DNA of 64,000 nucleotides from Isoetes taiwanensis. Its lineage: Eukaryota > Streptophyta > Lycopodiopsida > Isoetales > Isoetaceae. A program made the translations under genes and the position numbers. The stretch spans positions 5,770,698 to 5,834,697 of the forward strand of contig JAJEKV010000051.1 of assembly GCA_021234155.1 (NCBI GenBank), in the 5' to 3' direction. The notes beneath the pieces are model-generated. The model was given only the letters and a program-made list of their open reading frames with translations, was not told the DNA's origin and ran no database searches. This document shows, piece after piece, positions 55,280 through 64,000 of this stretch (positions within the stretch are counted from its first letter, which is position 1; each line of letters opens with the position of its first letter).

Positions 55280-55996
55280 CCAAGGAGACCAACAAAGCGA
55301 GGGCAATGGACGGAGGACGAGTTGTCGAACGCTCTTGATGAGGTAAGTGAAAATGGAATTTCAATTAGAGAGGCATCTAGACGTTAAGGCATACCAGAGT
55401 CGTCCATCAGGGATTGGCTGTATGGGCAGATTTCAAAAAAGAATACAAGGCACCTCCAGATCCTGACACCAGCCCATGAAAAGGAATTGGTTGATTGGGC
55501 AATAGGCAGGGCAGAGCAGGGAATGGGTGTGACGCTGGCCGCTATAAAGGAACATGCAGCCGAGATGGCAAGGGAGGGTAATTCAGCCTTTGATGGTGTG
55601 CTAGGGAGCAAATGATGGAAGCTTTTCAAGCAAAGACACACTGAGATCTTTTTTCAGTCTAGAGTCCCTGGAGGGGTATCATCTGATCGACCTCATCTCA
55701 TATTGCTGGATGGCCATGCTAGCCATATGGGCCCGGATGTCATCCTTCTTTGCGCAAAAAAGATGGGCATACATTTTGCCCTACTACCTGCCAACACATC
55801 GCATAGGCTACAACCACTAGATGTATCTTGTTTTGCACCATTCAAATCTGCATTCAAAAGACTTAGGGTAGACTATATGATGAAGAAGGGTGGGACTGAA
55901 CCAAAGAGGGAAGATATAGTTGAACTGATTTCCCATTCTATTGTAGCTGGTCTCCAACATAAAGGGCTCCATGGCAACTGGAATATGGCCATTTAA
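55280..55996 (+). pseudogene. pogo-type transposase, internally deleted
   Basis: One frame, interrupted by two stops, holds three parts in order: a psq-type helix-turn-helix (QWTEDELSNALDEVSENGIS, IREASRR, then GIPESSIRDWLYGQ), a CENP-B-like second DNA-binding region (ELVDWAIGRAEQGMGVTLAA), and the end of the DDE domain (LLDGHASHMGPDVILLCAKK, LPANTSHRLQPLDVSCFAPF). The first catalytic Asp block is missing between 55660 and 55690, so the core is deleted. TAA and TGA codons (about 55384 and 55614) also break it. The enzyme would have bound the TIRs and cut at TA. Confidence 0.85.
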
Positions 55997-57729
55997 CCCA
56001 ACAAAGGTGGTTCCTGTAAGGGAGAGACACATTAGAGAGATGGCTAAAATAGGTGTAGATGCCTAAGCCCTTGCAACAGCACAGGGCATGGACGAGGGTT
56101 TCTTCAGGGTTTGGAGAGCAGACATGGCATAGGTAGGCTATACACTTTTTATTATACAACTCATTCAATAGAACATTTGGTAACACCTCTGTCTAAGCAG
56201 GTCCAAGAGGCAACACCAACCACCTCTTTGAACAAGAATGTTGTAGATAAGGTATGCTATCTGTTGCCTGTGGTTTTGAATGGACAGAGCCCTATGGTTT
56301 ATTATTAAATCTTATCAATTCATGCAGGATGGTTATGACTCGGACGAGACAGTAGAAGAATAGAAGATATAGTTAATGGTCAAAGAGGCCATGATAGCAA
56401 AAAGCCACAAAACTTGTGTGATCAAATTTTGAAATGCAATAACATCTTTCATTCATAGTGCCTCTCAGGCAATTACATTGTTGAAAGCTAGGGAAGTAGA
56501 TATGACAAGGGCATATAAAAAGTCATATAAAAAGGCATATGAAAACATGGCATGTTTCTAAGGATCGTCCATTTGGCCAAGCATCACCAGCATGTGTTCA
56601 CCTCAGATCTCAGGGTTTACAGGGCTTTCAAAATTTACCCGATCCCCCTCAGCCACCATCACGCTATAGTACCAAGTCATGCTCACCTTTTGCATGATGG
56701 ATCTGATCATAGATATTGGGGTGACCACAACATTGAGGTTGGATCCTGTCGCAGTGGAGATTTCATCCAGATTAACAAGGCAGTTCTTCAATGTAAAGGA
56801 GCCAAGCTCCTTTGTTTGCTAGGGGGCATCCGAATAACGGCGCTCTCTCTTCTACAAAGGAGAGGGCGTGCTGGGAAGCTACGGTACCCACATCCTGTTA
56901 TGCCTTGGCCACGCCTTGATTGCCCTTTCATTATGCTGCAGACCAAGAGGATATGAATTATATAAACTATTTACTACAACCACAGGCTCTTCGAATAGAT
57001 TACATTACCCTTGAGTTCGGAGTTGAACTGATGCAAGAATGCAGACGAACTGAAGCAGGCCAAAGCGAGCTGCAAACTTCAGATGGGATGCCAATTGAAG
57101 GAAAAATCCCCACTTTTTATAGCCCGAAATGGCATGATGGGGCCTCCATCCGATTGTGCGAGGCACTCGAATCCATGAGCCTCCCAAATTTTGTGGAGAA
57201 GTCCTTGCTTGGGGTAGATCAATTGCCTTAGAGGAGAGGATTTGTTGGCAAAAGCGGGCAAAGGGGCCAGAAATGGAAGCGAATGATGGTCCCTGTACCA
57301 GCGATCAGTGGACCGTTGGGCCATGATGGCCATTTCGGGCAACGCGACTGCGATATTTGCATGAGGCCATCGGGTGAGGTACAACCGCCATGCCAGGCCA
57401 TGAACGGACGTGAGGCAGTGAGGAAATAGGGTTATGCATATCTTAGGGACGAGGTCTAGCTAGTAGCGAAATTTGGAACATAATTACCGCGATACCTAGC
57501 GACAAGAGGGCTTTGGGGGGCGCGAAAGTAGGCTCCAGACATGGCGTAACAGGCAACATGTATCGTGATGGGGTCACTTACACCCCCCTGACTTTGGAGC
57601 CACATAACTCTAGATTTTTTAAGGGCAATTTTTTGACTGGCATATGACATATCTGATTAGGTGTCCAATGACACTGGATTGAACCAATTGGACCATTTTT
57701 GGACAATTTAACGGGTTCGCCTCTTAAAT
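55997..57729. other. Non-transposase interior of the pogo-like element
   Basis: No similarity to transposase. On the minus strand, 56690-56791 reads KNCLVNLDEISTATGSNLNV and on to MQK, followed by a donor-like AAAAG/GTGAGC. Another minus open frame covers 57079-57384. These may be captured host exons, but none is identified. Confidence 0.35.
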
Positions 57730-57754
57730 CTTGTGAAACATGGCGACCCCACCC
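57730..57754 (-). repeat. pogo-like right TIR
   Basis: TTGTGAAACATGGCGACCCC then ACCC. The outer 13 bp are a perfect match to the left TIR. Confidence 0.85.
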
Positions 57755-57756
57755 TA

Positions 57757-58173
57757 ACACTATCTATATATAAAAACGTGTAATCATGTGGGCGCCTTGT
57801 AAACAATATTTGATATATCCCTTGTGTAGTCAACTCCATATCAAATAGTAATGGACTTATATAAAATAGTGATGCCAAAAAACCTTTTTGGATCCTTATC
57901 GTCTATCAAGGCAAAAATGTGTGGATTGTTGATTGTGGAAGCAAATTAGCTTAATTCATTGGGAGGGAGGGGGGGTATTTTCTTTGCCTCTTGAGGCTAA
58001 ATATAAAGTGTTTGATAAAATTCGTAATCACTTACCTCTTAAACCATTTGATGTTGTGCTCTATGGGAAAGCTCCAAGTTGATCTTATGAAGAATTTGAG
58101 ACCCTACAACATTGTAACTATATATATGACATATGTCATCTATTATATGTGACATATCACTATATTATACATA
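57757..58173. other. Spacer
   Basis: A coding-like but stop-broken plus frame near 57970-58090 (LPLEAKYKVFDKIRNHLPLK) is unidentified. Palindromic ATGACATATGTCAT lies at about 58125. Confidence 0.35.
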
Positions 58174-58203
58174 CTAGTAAACGGGTGCCCGACGTTGCCG
58201 GGC
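58174..58203 (-). mobile_element. Helitron-like 3' terminus, minus orientation
   Basis: On the minus strand a GCCCG...CGGGC hairpin is followed after nine bases by CTAG and then T, as at 33713-33740. The sequence around it (ACTAGTAA-CGGGTGCCC) is shared between the two sites. The element would extend to the right on the plus strand. Confidence 0.5.
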
Positions 58204-59850
58204 TAATGTCCTGGGCATGTGCTTTTACTTGGCCTTTAACACCCTAGTAAATATGTGTGACGTTCCAAGTATTTATACGGTATACGTATAAATATATTGA
58301 CACGTCACCTAGTATAGATACGCCACCATGGGGTATGGTAACCTAGGGGGTTGACCTAAAAGGGATTAAATTAGCTATGCTAATTTAATTATTAAGGATA
58401 ATAACCTATAACTAAGGAACTAATATTTAAAAGCCATAATTAAGTTAATTATGGCTTGGGAAGGCATACGTGGCCACCCTCGATTAGCTAACATGGTAAT
58501 GCTAATTGGGATCAATAGGGTGGATCAGCCCCATATCAACCACAACTCACCTTGAGCGGTGGGCGCCACCCTTGTGACGGTGGCGCCACCTTGGCGGTTG
58601 GGCGTCACCCTTTCCGACACCTGGCTGAACACCAAGACCAAGAAGATGGAAATCCCCAATGACAGCGGGTTAAGCAGAAACACGGTGGGTGGCTAGAGTA
58701 GTCGTGAATTCTAGGATAGCGCCCCTGTTGGGCACCTATTTGGGTTGTTAGTGCATTTCTCTGTGTTTTACTCGTAGGAACTAACCCTTGATTGTAAAGG
58801 TAAGTTCTCTTTATATTACGATTGGTTTTGCTCGTAAAGGATGGATTGATGGTTCTTGGCCTAATATTACTACGGAAATGGGGAATTAAGGGGGTAGAGA
58901 CCTCGAGCCATTTATTGTAGTATGCTCCTAGATAGAGCCCCAGATTATCCAGTTAATTGCGGCATTGTGTACAAGAGCCCAGGGTCATAGGCGCTATGGG
59001 TGGCTTAGCACCGGACAAGGAACACAGTGGTGAAGTGGGGTGGGGTCTTGCACGAACATAAAAGGCTCACGAGACTCCCTACAAAGTGAGCTAGGCGATA
59101 GCCTGTCCACGAGGGGCGTATGGGTCCGACACTCCACAGGTGTAGAGGTGTGACCCGTATGGGGCACCTTGCACTTTGAGTAGATTTAGGGTGAGTAAGT
59201 CGCATGCGGATGCGGGGGTCGCCGATGCGTACACGTATTCTCTAGCTCACCCATGGAACCCTTGTGATTTCGGAAGGACGCCTCACGACCCGCCCTCATC
59301 GGTTGGGGCTTCATGAACCCCGGAGTAGGCTCGGGGTGATGCCTCGAGCCTGCGTCTCCGGGAAGGCTATAGCGAAGCCATAGCGTGAATTGACCCATCG
59401 CAAAAGTGTGCATTGTGAAGTGGACCACCCTAGCCGATGTTCTATGCCCGATAACGCCGGGTTATACCTCTGTCTGCTGATCTCTTGAGGCCAAGCGTCG
59501 GTTTACCCTCACAGAGTCGGGCAGGGGGTAGAACCTTGGGTTTGGGGTGTGTTCTTAGGTTTAGATGCATATTCTTTGCCGTTGGTATTTGGATGGATGT
59601 GCCACCCCTTCATTGGTGGTTATTTATATATGATTTATTTGTGTGCTAACCCTTGTATTCACGCTTCCGCACATAGGCCCATTGAAGGCGTGGGCGAATG
59701 ACCCCTCGTGTCCCTTCACTTGAGCGTCTCATTATAGGCGGACCGAGTTAGGCGGAGGGCCTCGCTTATGGCAAGTTGGTTGCCATGGGGGGAAAGTCCC
59801 GTATGTATGTATACGGTAGAGGGTCATTATATGTTAGTGGGCGTCCACGG
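58204..59850. other. GC-richer region, possible long LTR
   Basis: No ORF of known type. It ends shortly before a primer-binding-site-like sequence, so part of it may be an LTR, but no second copy lies in the window to prove it. Confidence 0.3.
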
Positions 59851-59862
59851 TGGTATCGAGCC
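59851..59862 (+). promoter_or_regulatory. Primer-binding-site-like sequence
   Basis: TGGTATCGAGCC resembles the initiator-Met tRNA site TGGTATCAGAGCC with one base missing. If real, an LTR element starts to the left and runs to the right beyond the window. Confidence 0.35.
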
Positions 59863-60220
59863 GTGATTTGGGCATTGAAATCATAGCACCGACTAAACCC
59901 TAACTTCGCTAGTTGGTAGTTAGGGAGAGAGTTAAGCAAGAGTGATTGTTTAAGTCTTTGATGTTTGATTTAGTGCTAGGTTAATGTAATAGGCTGTAAT
60001 TCCTTAAGAAGTGCGGGCCGATTTGGAAGACCCAAGTTTTCGAAGAGCTATAACTTTGTGTAGGTAGCTCGGATAAAGGAGAAAACGGCTCCAATGGATC
60101 GGGCACCTCTCAATTACCCTAGGGGGCACGTCCCCCGAGGTCAAAAAGACAACAGGCCGCCGAAAAATGAAAAGAAATTTGCCTTACTCGAGAAGGTGTT
60201 TCTTTTCAAAAATAAAAGCA

Positions 60221-60230
60221 GTATATAAAC
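60221..60230 (+). promoter_or_regulatory. TATA-like box
   Basis: GTATATAAAC upstream of a GC-richer block. A second similar site, AGTATAAAA, lies at 62004-62012, about 1.8 kb on, also before a GC-rich stretch with ATGGCTCGCCC at about 62092. Confidence 0.3.
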
Positions 60231-60912
60231 GCTTGGCCCCATCTGATCGTAGCGTATTTTTATCTGGCCTTTGTTTAAAAATTTTATAAAAAAAAAATTA
60301 ATATTTTTTGAAAATTTTTATAAAAGTTAAAAGTTGAAATTTGAATTTTGAACTATATTTTTGGGCGTGTGCTTTCTCTGAGCACCCTTTTCCGCCATAG
60401 CCGCCGGACTTAAGCTTCAAACTCGCCATAGCTGACCTCCACGCCTTCCTCGCAGCTGCCCTACACCTAGGTGGCCTTACTTACTTCTTAAGCGCCGACC
60501 CGCCTTGCTTGGCGCCTTCCTTCCTCCTTCCTTGCTGTTCTTTGTTAGTATAGCCATGCGGCGCTTCAAGCTAACCGTGGATTTGAAGAAGTTGGTATTC
60601 CGGTTATTTGCCGCCCTAGTCGAGCATCTTGCGAGGAAGACCCTATGATAGATATCATTCTTAACCTTTTTGTCAAGCACTTTTGAGGGGCCGGCGAGTC
60701 CCCTACCCTATCTTCCACTTCAACCTCAAGTTGCGCTTCCTCCTCAAGTTGAATGAAGCGGTCGGACTACACTCGTGGAGCGGGCCGGACCGTGCATGGC
60801 TGTGGTTAAGTTTTATCCCTCGCCGGGACCGGATGGCGACCTGCGAGCTTAGTGAATGAAGCCCGAAGGATCATGCATCTTGCGAGAGTGGAAGACTTGC
60901 ACCGGATAGCCG

Positions 60913-61215
60913 GTGCTCCACGGACATAAGAATGGAGCGTTTTTATTACTTGGGGAAAGGTCGGTATACTTACGTCGCAGAGAATACTTTAATCTTCCTA
61001 CCTTCTCTTGGAATGAAGACCTTAACAGCTTCATCTTTGAGAATGTCCCGCCAAGGTTTAGTCAAGGCCACCTGGAATCTATGCAGGAGGACATGAGCAG
61101 CCTGGCCCGGGACCAATTATCACACTTGAGATTGCTCGGCGCATACAAATGCGTCACGGACAAAAGGCCGGGGATGAAAGAGAGCGGCTCAAGAGGAAGG
61201 GGAGGACCTTCATAG
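60913..61215 (+). CDS. Unidentified ORF fragment
   Basis: About 100 open codons without an ATG at the start (first codon GTG): FLLLGERSVYLRRREYFNLP, TFSWNEDLNSFIFENVPPRF, and further. The residue mix looks coding. It does not match a family I can name and sits in what is probably a large retroelement. It ends in a GC-rich, Gly/Arg-rich stretch. Possibly a piece of a frameshifted longer protein. Confidence 0.3.
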   Translation: MLHGHKNGAFLLLGERSVYLRRREYFNLPTFSWNEDLNSFIFENVPPRFSQGHLESMQEDMSSLARDQLSHLRLLGAYKCVTDKRPGMKESGSRGRGGPS

Positions 61216-63618
61216 CCAGCAGAGTGGGAATCAAGAGGGGGGCCAGCAAGATCACCAGCAGGTTGACCAGCAGGACCTAGGTGTTGGCCAGAATGTTAAT
61301 CCCCAGGAAAACCCTGTCGACGTTAACCGATCGGCGGACCCACAGCAGCCGAGCGGGCAAGGTAATCGGAGACTAAAGAGAACGAAGTCCCGGCCTATTA
61401 AGAGTGGGGTGCACTATAAGACCCGACTGCGGTGGGGATGCTTGATGCCAAGAAGACATCGGCTCGTAGGCGGAACACATCGTTGGCGGACAAAGCATCC
61501 TAACCGCGGCGGCAAATCCATTCGCCGCTTAAAGCTGACCCTTAAGCCGCATGAAACCCCACGAGGTTTCGGCCCGGACGCGGTAGCACCGCCGGAGATA
61601 CGTAAGTATCGAAGACTACCGAGCCATTGATCCGCAGCTTCCCTTCCGGCCACCTTGCGGGAGATTGCCGGGGACTTCAAGACCGACCTAAGGTTTCAAG
61701 CTTTTCGCGATCCTCGCCACGTGAAGGCTGAAGTATCTTATTGAACTTTTGAGCGACGCTAACCTTTGCGCCATACACGCTGCGAAAGAGGGTCACTATT
61801 ATGCCCAAGGACCTTCACCGGCACCGAAGGATCAGGGGATTTTAGGTGATGACCGACCGTCTTTTTTACGTTGTAAAATTTTTTGTAACTTATCCATGTA
61901 CTAGTCCCATTTTTGGGGTTGTGAATATAAAAACATTTTTTTTTGGAAATATATTATTAAGTAAATAAAAATTTTAATAATAATTTTGGGAAGCGTGCCA
62001 AAAAGTATAAAACCCCTTTTTGGCCATTAGGGTTTCATTTTCCCTTCTTGCTTGACGGCCTCCTTTCTCCTCCTTGGCGCCTTCACTCTTCATGGCTCGC
62101 CCAACCACTGGCGGCGGTGGTACTTAGGCGGAGAGCATTGGGACCCTGCGGTTCCCTTTGATCTTCTTCACCCCTACTGCTTGGCCGGGTAGACCTTATC
62201 TCCAACATGCGAGGCCCATCCGGATTATCTTTGCTTTCCTTGATTCTATTATGAGGAGATTGTACATGCGTTGCAATGAAAGGCGATGGGCAGCTCTATC
62301 TTGATTTTCACACCCGCACCGGATGTTGGGGGTGATGAGCATGCCCATAGCGTCATCAAAGGCATCGGGCGGCGAGGACCGACCTCCCTATTGCTACAAT
62401 AGATCGGGAAACCTGTTTTGAGGCCCGATTATGGCGGGCCGTCATTATGGACCCGATTACATAGAGGATGAGGAGATTCTGCTGAGCATTCTTCTCGCCT
62501 CTACCTCGACCCGAAGATGCCGAAGTCGTCAATGAGCAGGATTTCGTAAGATGGAAGGAACTTGCTACTGAAGCCCACGCCCGGTAGACAAAAAGCCCTT
62601 AAGCTCGAAGGGTTAAACCTTCTCCCTGCGGTACTCTTGAATGACCAAGAGTACACGATCTTCGAGGATATCATGTGGGCCTACGGCGTTCTTCTTGGGA
62701 TTCGCCCAAGAAAATAGAAATTCTTTATGATCTTGCGAGTATTGCCAAGATGACTTCATCGATTTCACCACCGGGTTGTGCAACTTTGCCCAAGTAGAAA
62801 CCTCTTGGCATATCGGCCCGAAGAGCAAGAGCCCAACCGCCCGGTTCTTACTTCTTACGACACACCCCGACCTCGGAAGAGCGGTTTGCGGCCCAGACCG
62901 CGGCCATCTCTCCGGAACCGCCTCTGCGAATCACCATGGGAGAAGTGGATCGGGGCGAGGAAGACCTTTGGGACACCAAGGTCAGCCTTGAGGATGACGG
63001 GGAAGAAGAAGAAGAGGAGAAACTCCCCATCAATTTGGAAAAGAAGCGGAAACCTCCACCAGGCCCCTCGAGGTTAGGGCAATGGGCAACCATGTGGCCC
63101 GATTCTTTCTCTCGACCTTAAAAGCCAAGGAGAGGTGCTATTTTTCTCTAAGAACCTAGGGCCTTCTTACCGAAGCTTCTTGGTGGGCGCTCAGAGCCAT
63201 ATCTACTTTCGGGCCATAAGAAGATTGACTATCACATCACCACCATTACTTTGGTCCGTAGAGATTTGGCTATAGCAGCATTGGGGGCGTGGCGGGGCTG
63301 CGCTAACATGCGCCTCCTTGTGGCAGCGCCTTTGGCTACCTACTTACCACCTGAGGCAGCAGCTCGAGCCGCCCTTTCTGCTAGCCCTAGCGCCACTTTG
63401 ATGCGTTATCGTCCACCTCCTCAGCCAATGGGCCGAAGGCGAGGGACCTAGCTCCTAGATGATTGTATTATGTATTTTGCATTACGAAATCAACGTAAAA
63501 TTTTCATTGGCAATGTCTTAAGCCATGGTTATCACTCGTGATGTGTTATCCTTTATGATTACTGTCTATTGTATCAATCAATATGTAATGCCAATATAAT
63601 TTTGAATGGATCTCTTCC
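61216..63618 (+). other. Fragmentary coding-like block of presumed retroelement
   Basis: Many short frames in changing phase. One acidic piece (62936-63121: EEDLWDTKVSLEDDGEEEEE) and one basic piece (61409-61630) look protein-like but have no recognised domain. Frames shift every 100-200 bp, so the block is a pseudogene or contains sequence errors. Confidence 0.35.
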
Positions 63619-64000
63619 ATGATGCGTCACTATATCTCTTGGAATTCTTTGGTACTATATGCTCATCGCGCCGTTTTGCGAGAAGAAACATTGGAGGATG
63701 CGAAAGAGGATCCAGGAAACGAGATATTGAGGGATGACCAAGGACCTCTGAGCGGGATTACGGGCAAAGATGCGGCGGAGTATCCGGGCGAGAAAGTGGA
63801 GCGAGATGAGGAATCTGAGCGGAAAGAACCATATGATCCAGGACAAGGGGATGGCGATAGTTACCCTCCTCAGAAACGGGCTTTCGATGATTTGAAATGG
63901 ACCCTGCGCACATGGGACTCTTTTGGAATATGTCCGGACATGAAGCCGCCGAGGATGCCAATGATCACCTCGGCAAATCTTTCGGCGCTTCTCACGGAGG
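63619..64000 (+). CDS. Open frame running off the window edge, unidentified
   Basis: Begins at tandem ATGs (63619 and 63622) and stays open for 127 codons to the window end. It has an acidic, Gly/Pro-rich middle (EDAKEDPGNEILRDDQGPLS, DEESERKEPYDPGQGDGD) and then a more ordered segment (AFDDLKWTLRTWDSFGICPD). No family recognised. Lying downstream of the PBS-like site and other fragments, it is most easily read as part of the same large element, perhaps a Gag-like or extra ORF. Confidence 0.4.
   Translation, partial: MMRHYISWNSLVLYAHRAVLREETLEDAKEDPGNEILRDDQGPLSGITGKDAAEYPGEKVERDEESERKEPYDPGQGDGDSYPPQKRAFDDLKWTLRTWDSFGICPDMKPPRMPMITSANLSALLTE

Larger units (their letters stand above)
54787..57754 (+). 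mobile_element. pogo/Tigger-like DNA transposon with TIRs and TA duplication
   Basis: The left end GGGTGGGGTCGCC...TTTCACA is the reverse complement of the right end (TGTGAAA...GGCGACCCCACCC). TA lies on both sides (54785-54786 and 57755-57756), as expected for Tc1/mariner-pogo elements. It is 2,968 bp long. It encodes a broken transposase (55280-55996). The remaining ~1.7 kb shows no transposase sequence. Confidence 0.88.

Noticed and set aside
55115-55641. Minus-strand ORFs opposite the transposase
   Set aside because: The plus strand shows ordered transposase domains in one frame; these are shadows.

Overview
This window is nuclear DNA from a land plant. It has intron-rich genes with plant-type products, GT-AG introns up to 7.7 kb, and mostly AT-rich spacer filled with retroelements and DNA transposons. 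The transposon mix (several LINE lineages with short simple-repeat tails, a DIRS-like element, Copia, pogo, Helitron-like ends, tRNA-derived SINEs) together with transposon-filled introns suggests a large-genome, probably non-flowering vascular plant. A fern is my best guess, but nothing here proves it.

Only two host genes are clear. The first (321-19850, + strand) is the C-terminal ~607 residues of a plant type IIB (ACA, autoinhibited) Ca2+-ATPase. It is split over 16 exons whose reading frame and splice sites are all intact. The exons that should carry the phosphorylated Asp (CSDKTGT) lie to the left of the window. Three of its introns are transposon traps. Intron 1158-8848 holds a 7.1-kb antisense LINE with a 17-bp target-site duplication, which itself contains a SINE array interrupted by a foldback MITE. 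Intron 9126-13276 holds an intact 868-residue LINE reverse-transcriptase ORF bounded by long CT microsatellites. Intron 14564-19488 holds LINE 3' ends. The second gene (25767-28640, - strand) encodes a 925-residue LRR receptor with a degenerate kinase domain (HGN in place of HRD, no DFG), similar to the SKM1 (At2g25790) group.

The rest is mobile DNA. In order it contains: a decayed DIRS-like element with Gag knuckle, RT and tyrosine-recombinase parts (21.7-24.7 kb, -); a duplicated ~690-bp block (29993-30675 and 34501-35201); a LINE with an open ORF1 and a 5' minisatellite but a badly broken RT (35.6-39.85 kb, -); a LINE 3' end (41865-42442, +); a complete but disabled Ty1-copia element (43701-49434, -) with LTRs, PBS, PPT and a 5-bp target duplication; a second tRNA-type SINE (50.4 kb); a cluster of eight copies of a 22-bp near-palindrome (53125-54672); a pogo-like element of 2,968 bp with TIRs and a TA duplication (54787-57754); a Helitron-like 3' end (58174-58203); and a GC-richer block (58.2-64 kb) that looks like the 5' part of a large unidentified LTR-type element, including a frame still open at the window edge.

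The strongest observations are the nested insertion with an internal empty-site control, the covarying hairpin shared by LINE 3' ends that carry different tails, the palindrome cluster next to the pogo element, the DIRS-like element, and the pseudokinase receptor.
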